This document shows positions 52,965-61,007 of a stretch of DNA of 64,000 nt, one piece after another. The stretch spans positions 1,054,001 through 1,118,000 of the forward strand of contig OY970260.1 in assembly GCA_963715625.1 (NCBI GenBank). Reading direction: 5' to 3'. A program made the translations under genes and the position numbers. This DNA is from VRUE01 sp963715625. GTDB taxonomy: Bacteria > Actinomycetota > Thermoleophilia > Solirubrobacterales > 70-9. The first letter of the stretch is position 1, and each line of letters starts with the position of its first letter. The notes beneath the pieces are model-generated. The model did not search any database and had not been told where the DNA came from. It worked only from the letters and a program-made list of their open reading frames with translations.

Positions 52965-54329
52965 ATGCCAGAGCCGCCCCACCGGCGCCGCGCCCACGCC
53001 CGCAGCAGCGACCTCGAGCGGTACGCGGGCCTCTTCGCGGCGCGAACGCAGGTGATGCGGTCCTCGGCGATGCGCGACCTGATGGCGGTCACCGCGCGGC
53101 CGGAGGTGATCTCGCTGGCCGGCGGCCTTCCCGACACCTCGACCTTCCCCCCGCAGACCTTCGCCGCGCAGATGACCCGGATCGCCCAGGAGTCCGCCGC
53201 CGAGGCGCTCCAGTACGGCCCCACGGAGGGCTTCCGCGAGACCGTCGACTGCATCGTCGAGGTGATGGGAGCCGAGGGGATGCTCCCCGACCCCGAGGAC
53301 GTGATCGTCACGACCGGCGGCCAGCAGGCGATCGACCTGCTCTGCAAGACGCTGGTCGACCCCGGCGACGCGGTGATCTGCGAGGCCCCCACCTACCCCG
53401 GCGCGATCCCGGTCTTCTGCAGCTACGAGGCCGACACGATCCAGGTCGAGTGCGACGGCGAAGGGATGAGGATCGACGAGCTGGAGGCGGTGCTCGAGCG
53501 GCTCGACGACGAAGGTCGACGGCCGAAGTTCGTCTACTCGGTCCCCACCTTCCAGAACCCCGCCGGCGTGACGATGTCGATGGAGCGGCGGCGGCGGCTG
53601 GTCGAGCTGGCGCGCTCGCGCGAGCTGCTGGTGGTCGAGGACAATCCCTACGGCCTGCTCCGCTTCGACGGCGATCCGCTGCCGCCGCTCTACCAGCTCG
53701 ACGGCGGCGACTTCGTCATCTACGTCGGCACCTTCTCGAAGATCCTCTCCCCCGGCATCCGCCTCGGCTGGGCCGTGGCCCCGCCGCCGGTGATGGACAA
53801 GGTCGTGCTGGGCAAGCAGGCAGCCGACCTGTGCACCTCGACCCTGACCCAGTACTTCGTCCGCGAGTACTTCCGCGACGGCAACTGGCGCGAGTACGTC
53901 GAGAGCCTGGCTGGGATCTACCGCTCCCGGCGCGACGCGATGGTCGAGGCGCTGAGCCGGCACTTCCCCCCGCAGGCGACCTGGACCGAGCCCGACGGCG
54001 GCCTCTTCGTCTGGGCGACCCTCCCCCCCTACATCGACACCGGCGACCTGCTGGCAAAGGCGCTGCGCGAGGACGTCGCCTTCGTCCCCGGCCAGGCCGC
54101 CTACGTCGACGGCAGCGGGCGCAACTCGATGCGACTCAACTTCTCCGCCGGTGGCGAGGACGAGATCCGCGAGGGCATCCGGCGGATCGGCGGGGTGATC
54201 GCCGAGCAGGTCGACCTGTACAGCGCGCTCACCGGCAAGCATCCGGCCGTTCCGGCGGCGGCAGGAGAAGAGGCGCCAAAGAGCGAGAACGTCGTCCCCT
54301 TCAGAAAGGCCGGGGAGGGAGGCGCGTGA
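52965..54329 (+). CDS. PLP-dependent aminotransferase (2-aminoadipate/aromatic type)
   Basis: The 454-residue product is a fold-type I aminotransferase without a DNA-binding domain, so not a MocR regulator. It contains EVISLAGGLPDTSTFP, ALQYGPTEGFRETV, VTTGGQQAIDLLCKTL, VPTFQNPAGVTMS, the PLP-lysine segment GTFSKILSPGIRLGWAV (about 260) and FVPGQAAYVDGSGRNSMRLN. These fit the LysN/kynurenine aminotransferase group. The specific amino acid is not determined. CACACT is 6 nt before the ATG. Its stop overlaps the ddl start by 4 nt (GTGA), suggesting coupling with cell-wall precursor synthesis. Confidence 0.92.
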   Translation: MPEPPHRRRAHARSSDLERYAGLFAARTQVMRSSAMRDLMAVTARPEVISLAGGLPDTSTFPPQTFAAQMTRIAQESAAEALQYGPTEGFRETVDCIVEVMGAEGMLPDPEDVIVTTGGQQAIDLLCKTLVDPGDAVICEAPTYPGAIPVFCSYEADTIQVECDGEGMRIDELEAVLERLDDEGRRPKFVYSVPTFQNPAGVTMSMERRRRLVELARSRELLVVEDNPYGLLRFDGDPLPPLYQLDGGDFVIYVGTFSKILSPGIRLGWAVAPPPVMDKVVLGKQAADLCTSTLTQYFVREYFRDGNWREYVESLAGIYRSRRDAMVEALSRHFPPQATWTEPDGGLFVWATLPPYIDTGDLLAKALREDVAFVPGQAAYVDGSGRNSMRLNFSAGGEDEIREGIRRIGGVIAEQVDLYSALTGKHPAVPAAAGEEAPKSENVVPFRKAGEGGA

Positions 54330-55258
54330 GGGTCGCGGTCCTCAAAGGCGGCCGGTCGCTGGAGCGGGGCGTCTCGCTGCGCTCGGGGGCGAGGGTCGAA
54401 GACGCGCTCGGGCGACTCGGCCACGAGGTGCTCGCGCTGGAGGGCGGCGGCGAGCTGGCCAAACGGCTGGCGCGCGAGCGACCTGATGTCGCCTTCGTTG
54501 CCATGCACGGAATGGGAGGCGAGGACGGGACCGCGCAGGAGCTGCTGGAGATCCTCGGCATCCCCTTCACCGGGCCGGGCGTCGCCGCCTGCGTCCGCTG
54601 CATCGACAAGGTCCTGGCCAAGCACGAGCTACGCGCGGCGGGAATCCCGACACCCGACTGGTTCGCGTTCAACGAGACCGCGTTTCGCGAGCTCGGCGCC
54701 GCCGACACCCTCGAGCGCCTGGAGGAGCGGCTCGGCTTCCCGCTCGTGATCAAGCCCAGCCGCGGCGGCTCGGCCCTGGGAGTGAAGTTCGCCGAGAGCC
54801 GGGACGACGTGCCGGGGGCGCTCGTCTCCGCCTTCAGCTACGACGACCGGGTGCTCCTGGAGCGCTTCGTCGCCGGCCGGGAGCTGGCCGTCAGCGTGCT
54901 CGGGGGCGGTCCCCTCCCGGTGGTCGAGGCGATCCCCCACGCGGGCCACAGCTACGACTTCGAAGCGCGCTACGAGATCGGCCGCACTTCCTTCGTCTGC
55001 CCCGCGCAGCTCGCCGAGGCCGAGGAGGCCTCGGTAACCGAGGTCGCGCTGGCTGCCTACGAGACGCTCGGCTGCGCCGGCTTCTCGCGCGTCGACCTGA
55101 TCCTCGGCGAGGACGGCCCGCAGGTGCTGGAGGTCAACGCGATCCCCGGCCTGACCGATACCAGCCTCCTCCCCCAGGCCGCCGAGGCCGCCGGCATGTC
55201 CTTCGAGCAGCTGGTGGAGAAGATCCTCGACCTGGCGCTGGCTCCGGCGAGCGCCTAG
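54326..55258 (+). CDS. ddl: D-alanine-D-alanine ligase
   Basis: Ddl joins two D-alanines for the peptidoglycan stem peptide using ATP. The 310-residue product has the N-terminal VAVLKGGRSLERGVSLRSG, MHGMGGEDGTAQELLEILG, the ATP-grasp loop VIKPSRGGSALGVKFAESRD and the metal-binding end VLEVNAIPGLTDTSLLPQAA. Start GTG 54326 overlaps the aminotransferase stop. The 3' end overlaps the convergent bifunctional-nuclease gene by 4 nt. Confidence 0.95.
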   Translation: MRVAVLKGGRSLERGVSLRSGARVEDALGRLGHEVLALEGGGELAKRLARERPDVAFVAMHGMGGEDGTAQELLEILGIPFTGPGVAACVRCIDKVLAKHELRAAGIPTPDWFAFNETAFRELGAADTLERLEERLGFPLVIKPSRGGSALGVKFAESRDDVPGALVSAFSYDDRVLLERFVAGRELAVSVLGGGPLPVVEAIPHAGHSYDFEARYEIGRTSFVCPAQLAEAEEASVTEVALAAYETLGCAGFSRVDLILGEDGPQVLEVNAIPGLTDTSLLPQAAEAAGMSFEQLVEKILDLALAPASA

Positions 55259-55749
55259 GAATCCTCGCCCTTGGCGAAGTCGTCAGGTGTGACCTCGTCG
55301 AGGAACTCTTTGAATTTGTCGACGACCTCCTCGGTGTCCTCGACGTCGTGCTCGAACTCGATCGCCGACTCCTCGATCACGCCCTCGTCGGCGAAGATCG
55401 GGGCCGAGACGCGGACGGCGAGGGCGAGGGCGTCGGAGGGGCGGGAGTCGATCTCCATCTCCGAGCCGTTGACCGAGACCGTGATCGAGGCGTAGAAGGT
55501 GTTGTCGCGCAGCTCGGTCACCGAGACCCGCACGCATTTGGCGTCGAGCTGCTCGAGCACGTCGGAGAGCAGGTCGTGGGTCATCGGCCGCGGCGTCGAG
55601 GCACCCTGCAGCTTCATCAGGATCGCCGCCGCCTCCGGGTGGCCGATCCAGATCGGCAGGAACTTGTTGCCGTCAACGGTCTTCAGCAAGACGATCGGCT
55701 GCTTGCCGACCATGTCGAAGCTGACGCCGTAGATCTGCATCTGTTGCAC
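55255..55749 (-). CDS. Bifunctional nuclease (BFN, DUF151) family protein
   Basis: The 164-residue product has the BFN domain over residues 1-135: YGVSFDMVGKQPIVLLKTVD, FLPIWIGHPEAAAILMKLQG, RPMTHDLLSDVLEQL and IDSRPSDALALAVRVSAPIF. A C-terminal acidic helix resembles a UVR-like motif (VDKFKEFLDEVTPDDFAK). Family members have been reported with DNase and RNase activity; the cellular role in actinobacteria is unclear. tRNA-Ile is encoded 3 nt upstream on the same strand. Confidence 0.9.
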   Translation of the reverse strand: MQQMQIYGVSFDMVGKQPIVLLKTVDGNKFLPIWIGHPEAAAILMKLQGASTPRPMTHDLLSDVLEQLDAKCVRVSVTELRDNTFYASITVSVNGSEMEIDSRPSDALALAVRVSAPIFADEGVIEESAIEFEHDVEDTEEVVDKFKEFLDEVTPDDFAKGEDS

Positions 55750-55752
55750 GAG

Positions 55753-55826
<74 letters not shown>

Positions 55827-55923
55827 GCAGCCAAGCCGAAGGATAGCGGGGGGAATCGGGCCTATCGACCCTCGGTTTTGCCTTGCTGGCAATGAAGCGG
55901 CTGTCGGGCTACTCTCCCCTAGC

Positions 55924-56577
55924 GTGGATCTGACCGACAGCCACAGACGGCTCTTCCCCGCGAGCATTGGGGCACGCTTCGAGTTGCGGGAGGTCCGCGA
56001 CGCCACGGCGGTCTTGTCAAGCACCAGTCCAGCAGAATTCGACGAGATTCTCGATGCGCTTAAGCATTTTGCCCTCAAAAAGGGGGACATCGTTGAGCCA
56101 GGTGGGAACGAGGGGCCGGTGGCCAAGCGCCTCAATCAAGCATTTCGCGAGAAGGGCTGGAGGGAGGGGCGACACGACACAACCATTAGATCCTCGCTAC
56201 ATCTTATGCCCTACCGACGTGGCGGTGAGCGTAAGAGTCAAGTTATCGAAACCGAAGTACACAACGAGGGATATAAGGTTGACAATGTCAAGGGAAAAGT
56301 TGCTCTCGACGTTGAGTGGAATGCCAAGGATGGCAACCTTGACCGGGATCTAGGAGCGTATCGCGCGCTCTACGGAGCAGGCATCATTGCCGCTGGAGTG
56401 ATAGTCACACGGACACAGACTGATCTTCGAGAGCTTGGGCAGGAGCTGGGAAGGGACCCATTCCAAACAAGTACGACCACGAACCTAGATAAGCTACTGC
56501 CTCGATTGACAAGGGGTGACAGCGGTGGATGCCCTGTGCTTGCGATCGCGATTACCGCGCGTTGCTTCGAGGAGTAG
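55924..56577 (+). CDS. BglII/BstYI-like type II restriction endonuclease
   Basis: The 217-residue product resembles the BglII/BstYI endonuclease family. It has SQVIETEVHNEGYKVDNVKG, then KVALDVEWNAKDGNLDRDLG (about 125-144) and AYRALYGAGIIAAGVIVTRT. The acidic residues around DVEWN and the following lysine form the likely metal centre. Family members cut AGATCT or RGATCY. GTG 55924 has TACTCT 8 nt upstream. The codons are less GC-rich than the surroundings, suggesting acquisition. It is followed by a winged-helix gene and a convergent methyltransferase. Confidence 0.82.
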   Translation: MDLTDSHRRLFPASIGARFELREVRDATAVLSSTSPAEFDEILDALKHFALKKGDIVEPGGNEGPVAKRLNQAFREKGWREGRHDTTIRSSLHLMPYRRGGERKSQVIETEVHNEGYKVDNVKGKVALDVEWNAKDGNLDRDLGAYRALYGAGIIAAGVIVTRTQTDLRELGQELGRDPFQTSTTTNLDKLLPRLTRGDSGGCPVLAIAITARCFEE

Positions 56578-56582
56578 CTCTA

Positions 56583-56849
56583 GTGCGAACGCGACAGCCT
56601 CGCGTCGGCACAATCGTGGCGGACATAGAGAGTCATTTGCGCACCCAAGGGAGAGCAACCGTTAGCGAGCTTGAGGAAGCTCTCGCAGCCGCGCGCAGGG
56701 CCAGAGGGCTTCCGGAGGCAAAGCCAGAGTCAATTCGTGGTGCATTGAGTGCAAACACTGGAGAAATGGGGCACCGTCTGTTCATTCGACAGAGCCGTGG
56801 AGTGTACGCGCTCCGAACCTCAAGAACTACTTCACGCAAGGCCTCCTAG
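56583..56849 (+). CDS. Winged-helix protein of the restriction-modification locus
   Basis: The 88-residue product consists of one winged-helix-like unit: IVADIESHLRTQGRATVSEL, EEALAAARRARGLPEAKPES, then LFIRQSRGVYAL in the wing. This resembles HARE-HTH domains that accompany restriction enzymes; it may act as a controller of the system or as a DNA-reading accessory. It starts 5 nt after the endonuclease stop and its 3' end overlaps the convergent methyltransferase gene by 18 nt. The GTG at 56583 is the likeliest start. Confidence 0.65.
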   Translation: MRTRQPRVGTIVADIESHLRTQGRATVSELEEALAAARRARGLPEAKPESIRGALSANTGEMGHRLFIRQSRGVYALRTSRTTSRKAS

Positions 56850-57512
56850 TGCCTTGAGGGTATTTTCGCCTCTAGCTGACGGCAATTCATCGCCCCATTG
56901 ATGCCATCCCGGCCTTGAATGCCGTGCGAAGAGCTCCAAGTATGGGCCTGGGGAACAGGCCTCGACAATTTCATAGAGACGCTCCGGCTTACGCGAATGC
57001 TCTCTCTTCCTCTCTGGAAAAAGGTTAACCTGACGGCGACCGGCCGCCAGCGTACGACGCGAACCCTTTACGCCGAACAGAACAAGCTCGGTTACGTTCC
57101 GGAAGTAGAAGCCCACACCACGCCCATCGGGGCCGCCATCTTTTCTAGTCTTGAACCACACCAGATTGGTCTTATAGGTAAAGCCCCATTGCCTCATGGT
57201 TTCCAAGCCCTCTGCTATCAAGGCGTTCGGGACCCACAAATACAAATGTGCGCCATCTCCGACGACCTCGTTTACGGGTAGGGCACCGATCTCATCGAAG
57301 TCCATCGTGTGGTAACGCGCAAGACGGACGTGCTCTGGGGCCACCTTTCCTGTTCGGTTCTGAAACCGCCAAGGGGGATCGGCGAGGACGGTCTCGAATC
57401 TCTTTCCCCGCGCAAATGAGATAAGCGACTGGTTGGCTAGGTCGTTCACGAAAGATCTATTAGATCTTTGCACAGGATCCGGCGGTAGAAACTCCAGTTG
57501 CTCATCGGGCAT
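56832..57512 (-). CDS. MT-A70-family adenine methyltransferase
   Basis: The 226-residue product has the DPPW catalytic motif in FETVLADPPWRFQNRTG (about residues 38-54) followed by HLYLWVPNALIAEGLETMRQ and ELFARHSRPGWHQWG. These are typical of MT-A70-type N6-adenine methyltransferases. It most likely protects DNA from the BglII-like enzyme opposite, making this a convergent R-M pair. Its N-terminal coding region holds two AGATCT sites (57453-57458 and 57462-57467) and a GGATCC (57475-57480) within 28 bp. Confidence 0.85.
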   Translation of the reverse strand: MPDEQLEFLPPDPVQRSNRSFVNDLANQSLISFARGKRFETVLADPPWRFQNRTGKVAPEHVRLARYHTMDFDEIGALPVNEVVGDGAHLYLWVPNALIAEGLETMRQWGFTYKTNLVWFKTRKDGGPDGRGVGFYFRNVTELVLFGVKGSRRTLAAGRRQVNLFPERKREHSRKPERLYEIVEACSPGPYLELFARHSRPGWHQWGDELPSARGENTLKALGGLA

Positions 57513-57574
57513 GCCTCTTCAAGGACCAACGCCCGTCTCCTTCTCCCCCGCTCAACGAACGTCTTAGCCCAGAA

Positions 57575-58462
57575 TCAGCTGAGATCTAGCGGCGGCGTCG
57601 CCGAAGGTCGCGAGCAAGGATACGAGCCTCGTCGAGGCTGCCGAAACGGATCTCGGCCGCGATCCCCCCTCCCCTCGGCCGCACCTTGACCTCGTGGCCG
57701 AGCGCCGACTTCGAGCTCGTCGGCGGCGTCGCGGATCGCGGCGGCCTCCTCGGACGACAGCTTCGGAGCGGAATTGCCCGTTCCTCGTTTTGGCTGGCCA
57801 GCCAGCTTGGCCCTGTTCTCGGTTTCCCGGACCGACCAGCCGGCTCTCGCCGCGTCGCGTGCCAGCCGGCGGCGCACGTCGTTGCCCTCGGCTGCGAGCA
57901 GGGCCTTGCCGTGGCCCTCGCTGAGCTCCCCCGACTCGAGCAGCTCGAGTGCCTCGTCGGGGAGGTCGAGCAGGCGGATCAGGTTGGAGACGGCGGGGCG
58001 GCTGCGGCCGACCCGGCGCGCCAGCTCCTCCTTGGAGAGTCCGAGGTCGTCGACCAGGGCTGCGCAAGCCCGGGCCTCGTCGACCGGGTTGAGATCCTCG
58101 CGAACCATGTTCTCGACCAGGGCGACCTGGAGGCGCTCGGCGAGCTCCTGATCGCGGACGACCGCCGGCACCCTGTCGAGGCCTGCGGCCTGAGCCGCCC
58201 GCCAGCGGCGCTCGCCGGCGATCAGCTCGTAGCTTCCGTCGGGAAGGGGCCGCACGAGCAGCGGCTGCACGACCCCGTTGGCCTCGATCGAGGAGGAGAG
58301 GCCGGCGAGGGCCTCCGGGTCGATCTTCGTCCGCGGCTGGTTCGGGTTCGGCTTGATCAACGCCACCGGCAGCTCGTGCAGCTCGCCCGCGCTCTCGGCC
58401 GTCGCCTCCGGGAGGATCGCGGAGAGCCCGCTGCCCAGCCCCCGCCGAGCCGCCTTAGCCAC
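57575..58462 (-). CDS. parB: Chromosome partition protein ParB with apparent frameshift
   Basis: ParB binds parS near the origin and drives segregation with ParA. The product has the N-terminal MAKAARRGLGSGLSAIL, KPNPNQPRTKI, the CTP-binding LIAGERRWRAAQAAG, ENMVREDLNPVDEA and a helix-turn-helix around EELARRVGRSRPAVSNLIRL. After ADELEV the open frame becomes arginine-rich and unlike ParB. The neighbouring frame restores ALGHEVKVRPRGGG, IAAEIRFGSLDEARILARDL, ending at TAG 57586-57588. An extra base near 57705-57706 explains this. ParB needs its C-terminus to dimerise, so either the sequence has an error here or the protein is defective. The GTG start overlaps the parA end. Confidence 0.88.
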   Translation of the reverse strand: MAKAARRGLGSGLSAILPEATAESAGELHELPVALIKPNPNQPRTKIDPEALAGLSSSIEANGVVQPLLVRPLPDGSYELIAGERRWRAAQAAGLDRVPAVVRDQELAERLQVALVENMVREDLNPVDEARACAALVDDLGLSKEELARRVGRSRPAVSNLIRLLDLPDEALELLESGELSEGHGKALLAAEGNDVRRRLARDAARAGWSVRETENRAKLAGQPKRGTGNSAPKLSSEEAAAIRDAADELEVGARPRGQGAAEGRGDRGRDPFRQPRRGSYPCSRPSATPPLDLS

Positions 58463-59214
58463 GGGCCGCCAGCTCCCTGGCGAGCGCCCGGTAGGCGTCG
58501 GAGCCGCGCGAGCGGGGCGAGTGCTCGGTCACGGGCAGACCATAGCTCGGGGCCTCGGCGACCCTGACGCTGCGGGGGATGACCGTCTCGAAGACCATGT
58601 TCTGGAAAGTGCTGGCGCAGTTCCCGGTCGACGTCCTGGGCCAGGCGGGTGCGCTCGTCGTGCATGGTGACCAAGAGGCCCGACACCTCCAGGCCCGGGT
58701 TGAGCTCGCGCCTGATCGTCGCCAGGGTGTCGAGGAACTGGACGAGGCCCTCGAGCGCCAGGTACTCGGCCTGGACCGGGACCACGACCCGGTCGGCGGC
58801 GGCGAGCGCGTTGACGCTGACCGGGCCCAGCGAGGGCGGGCAGTCGAGCAGCGTGTAGGCGAACCGCTCGCGCACGGGGCCAAGCCGCTCGCGCAACCGC
58901 GTCTCCGAGCCCTCGATCCGGGGCAGCTCGACCGCGGCGCCGGCGAGATCGCGGCTTGCCGGGACCAGCCAGAGGTTGTCGGGGCCGGCGGGGCGGGCCG
59001 CCTCCGCAACCGAGACCTCGCCGATCAGGCAGTCGTAGGAGGAGGGGTGCATGTCGCGCTCACCGCCCAGGGCGACGGTCGCGTTGCACTGGGGGTCGAG
59101 GTCGACGAGCAGCGTCTGGGGCCCTGTCGCAGCCACGCAGGCAGCGACGTTGACCGCGGTCGTCGTCTTGCCGACTCCGCCCTTCTGGTTCGAGATCGCG
59201 TAGACGACGCCCAT
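58455..59214 (-). CDS. parA: Chromosome partition ATPase ParA with apparent frameshift
   Basis: ParA is a Walker-type ATPase that moves ParB-parS complexes. The product begins GVVYAISNQKGGVGKTTTAV with the deviant Walker A, followed by TLLVDLDPQCNATVALGG and YTLLDCPPSLGPVSVNALAA. After LRQHFP the original frame (which would run to 58357) turns into arginine-rich nonsense, whereas the next frame gives NMVFETVIPRSVRVAEAPSY, GLPVTEHSPRSRGSDAY and stops at 58455. An extra base in the AAA at 58606-58608 accounts for it. With the repair the protein has about 253 residues, the usual ParA length, and overlaps parB by 8 nt. Confidence 0.88.
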
Positions 59215-59222
59215 GGCGAAGG

Positions 59223-59228
59223 AGACTA
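59223..59228 (-). promoter_or_regulatory. Putative -10 box of parA
   Basis: TAGTCT on the minus strand lies 8 nt before the parA ATG, implying a leaderless parA-parB transcript that starts immediately beside the family E hairpin. Confidence 0.45.
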
Positions 59229-59238
59229 TTCCGCGCAG

Positions 59239-59368
59239 GGGTCGGGGGGACTGCTCCGAAGATCCCCAAGCACCGCCTAACGGCGGTGCTAATGAAGTGC
59301 CGCTTCGCGGCTGAGAATGACTTTGCAGAGCCGCTTCGCGAGGGACTTCGGAGCAGTCCCCCCGACCC
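59239..59368 (+). repeat. Hairpin repeat, family E copy 2
   Basis: Perfect 23-nt arms (59239-59261 and 59346-59368), extendable by a G-T and an A-T pair to the last base of the rsmG stop codon. The centre has GCACCGCC...GGCGGTGC, then GCCGCTTCGCGGCTGAGAAT, GACTTTGC and GCCGCTTCGCGAGG. The same blocks occur in copy 3 (60863-61003, reverse) and, more diverged, in copy 1 (928-1063). It fills the gap between rsmG and parA. Confidence 0.82.
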
Positions 59369-59369
59369 T

Positions 59370-60080
59370 TCAGCCGTAGGGGCGCTTCTTTGCCATGCCC
59401 GGGCGCCGCGGCAGCTTTTTAGGTGTGGGGCCGGTCTTGCGCAGGACGTGCAGGTGGCGGTGTTCGCTGCCGGCGAAGGGGCCGACGTGGAGGATCCGCT
59501 CGGGATGCATCGCGAGGCCCTCGGCGGCGCGAGAGAGCTGCGCCTCCTCCTCGGGGTCGCGCTTTCCCTTCCAGGCGACGAGGACGCCGCCCTCCTCGAG
59601 CAGGGGCGAGGCGAGCTCGGCCAGGGTGGAGAGCCTGCCCACCGCCCGGGCCGTGACGGCCGCGTAGGCCTCGCGGCCCTCGCCTTTTGCGAGCTCCTCG
59701 GAGCGGGCGTTGAGGACGTGGGCATTGGCGATCCCGGCGGCGTCGATCGCGCGCTTGACGAACTCGCACTTGCGCCCGACGGACTCGACCAGGTCGACCT
59801 GGGTGCCGGGCAGCGCAACGGCCAGTACGAGCCCCGGAAACCCAGCTCCAGAGCCAATATCGGCGATTCTCGAGGCGTCCCGCAACTCAGGAATCTCAAG
59901 CCCGGTGAGGCTGTCGGCAACGTGCACCCTCCAGGCCCGCTCCGGGTCGGTGACAGAGCTGACCGACGCCCGCTCCGTCGCCAAAAGCTCCAAAACACGC
60001 GCGATCGTCGCCCTCTGCTCTCGGTCGAGGTAGCGGGCCGCTGGGGGTGGAGCGTCTTGTACTTTTTCGTCAGCAGCCAT
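59370..60080 (-). CDS. rsmG: 16S rRNA (guanine-N7) methyltransferase RsmG
   Basis: RsmG methylates G527 of 16S rRNA. The 236-residue product has RIADIGSGAGFPGLVLAVAL, the SAM-binding loop, then LVESVGRKCEFVKRAI, VTARAVGRLSTLAELASPLL and VAWKGKRDPEEEAQL, all family signatures. The C-terminus is basic (KKLPRRPGMAKKRPYG). The predicted ATG 60080 and the next 16 or so codons (MAADEKVQDAPPPAARYL) lie inside a family B hairpin repeat, so the element supplies the start of the protein. No later ATG or GTG fits the family N-terminus better. It sits between jag and parA. Confidence 0.93.
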   Translation of the reverse strand: MAADEKVQDAPPPAARYLDREQRATIARVLELLATERASVSSVTDPERAWRVHVADSLTGLEIPELRDASRIADIGSGAGFPGLVLAVALPGTQVDLVESVGRKCEFVKRAIDAAGIANAHVLNARSEELAKGEGREAYAAVTARAVGRLSTLAELASPLLEEGGVLVAWKGKRDPEEEAQLSRAAEGLAMHPERILHVGPFAGSEHRHLHVLRKTGPTPKKLPRRPGMAKKRPYG

Positions 60081-60139
60081 TGCTCCAACCCAACCGTGGC
60101 TCGAAAAAGTTAAGCGGAACCCCCAGCGGCCCGCTACCT
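60028..60139. repeat. Hairpin repeat, family B copy 3, at the jag/rsmG junction
   Basis: Perfect 21-nt arms (60028-60048 and 60119-60139). Inside are CTTGTACTTTTTCG and CGAAAAAGTTAAG around an unrelated 34-nt loop. The outer edge of the right arm falls on the jag stop codon (60138-60140), and the loop and left arm encode the first residues of RsmG. So the element bridges the two genes. Confidence 0.85.
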
Positions 60140-60620
60140 ACTCGGACACCAACGGGGCGACGACCACGCAACGGTGCGGCTCGTCGCCTTCGCTGTAGGT
60201 CTCGACGCCCGCCCGGTCCTTCAGGTGCTCGTGCACGACCCGGCGCTCCTGCGCGCTCATCGGGTCCATCTCCACCGCTCGGCCGTCGTCGAGGGCCTGC
60301 TCCGCCGCACGGTCAGCGCGAGCCGTGAGCGTCTCCCTGCGGCGCTCGCGGTAGCCGGCGGCGTCGATCACGACCCGCTTGCGGTCTTTGAGCCCCCGGA
60401 AAGCCGCCTGGTAGGCGAGCAGCTGGAGCGCGTCGATCGTCTGCCCCCTTTTCCCGATCAGCAACCCGTAGTCGTCGTCTCCCTCGACCGAGGCTGTGAT
60501 CCGATCGTCGTCCTCGACGATCTCGATGTCCCCATCGAGGTCCAACTCGTCCAGGACGCCCTCGACAAGCTCCCTGACACGCTCTGCCGGCTCCGCAGGC
60601 CAGTCCGCGATCTCACCCAT
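60138..60620 (-). CDS. jag: KH-R3H RNA-binding protein Jag/KhpB
   Basis: The 160-residue product has the KH-type motif GLLIGKRGQTIDALQLLAYQ (about residues 53-72), then an R3H-like region with RKRVVIDAAGYRERR and SAQERRVVHEHLKDRAGVET. The Jag/KhpB protein binds RNA and is linked to cell division and wall synthesis in Firmicutes. The N-terminal Jag domain common in Firmicutes is reduced to an acidic helix here. It lies between yidC and rsmG, its usual position near the origin. TAGACT is 8 nt before the ATG. Confidence 0.92.
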   Translation of the reverse strand: MGEIADWPAEPAERVRELVEGVLDELDLDGDIEIVEDDDRITASVEGDDDYGLLIGKRGQTIDALQLLAYQAAFRGLKDRKRVVIDAAGYRERRRETLTARADRAAEQALDDGRAVEMDPMSAQERRVVHEHLKDRAGVETYSEGDEPHRCVVVAPLVSE

Positions 60621-60628
60621 TATGGGTC

Positions 60629-60634
60629 AGTCTA
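60629..60634 (-). promoter_or_regulatory. Putative -10 box of jag
   Basis: TAGACT on the minus strand lies 8 nt before the jag ATG. It suggests a separate, leaderless start for jag although yidC is upstream on the same strand; the 387-nt gap between them is filled by two repeat elements. Confidence 0.45.
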
Positions 60635-60658
60635 TTGGCGAGAGGCTGCTGGCGCGGC

Positions 60659-60740
60659 GGGTCCTGTCGCCGCAGGGGACCCACCACCCCCTGCGGTCGC
60701 TAAAGCGTCCTCGGGGGCGGTTCCCCCTACGACGCCACCC
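60659..60740 (-). repeat. 82-bp repeat, family C copy 3
   Basis: Reverse complement of the family C sequence at 14829-14910 and 49562-49643, exactly 82 bp, with only a few substitutions (for example GCGTCC against GCATCC in copy 2). With the family E element at 60863-61003 it occupies most of the jag-yidC gap (60621-61007), in which I see no gene. Confidence 0.85.
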
Positions 60741-60862
60741 CCCGCGAAAAAGCTCACAAAGAGACAGCCCCTGATCCCGGCGGGCTGCCGGATGCGCCCC
60801 GGCACCGAGCAGCCCTGGAACGTAGCTCGCCCAAGGCTGGGACGAGAAAGCTTGGGGTGCCT

Positions 60863-61003
60863 GAAGGGCCGGCGGGGGAGGTCTCGACACTGCCTCGCGA
60901 AGCGGCCCCCGGCAAGGTGATTCTCAGCCGCGAAGCGGCTCAAGGTTGCACCGCTGCCAGGCGGTGCAATGGGCAGTGGCGAGGCCTCCCCCGCCGGCCC
61001 TTC
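60863..61003 (-). repeat. Hairpin repeat, family E copy 3
   Basis: Perfect 19-nt outer arms (60863-60881 and 60985-61003), continued inward by 13 positions with two mismatches. On the minus strand the centre reads GCACCGCC, GGTGCAACC, GAGCCGCTTCGCGGCTGAGA, ATCACCTTGCC and GGCCGCTTCGCGAGG, matching copies 1 and 2. Its outer arm ends 4 nt before the yidC stop codon. Confidence 0.82.
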
Positions 61004-61007
61004 CCTA

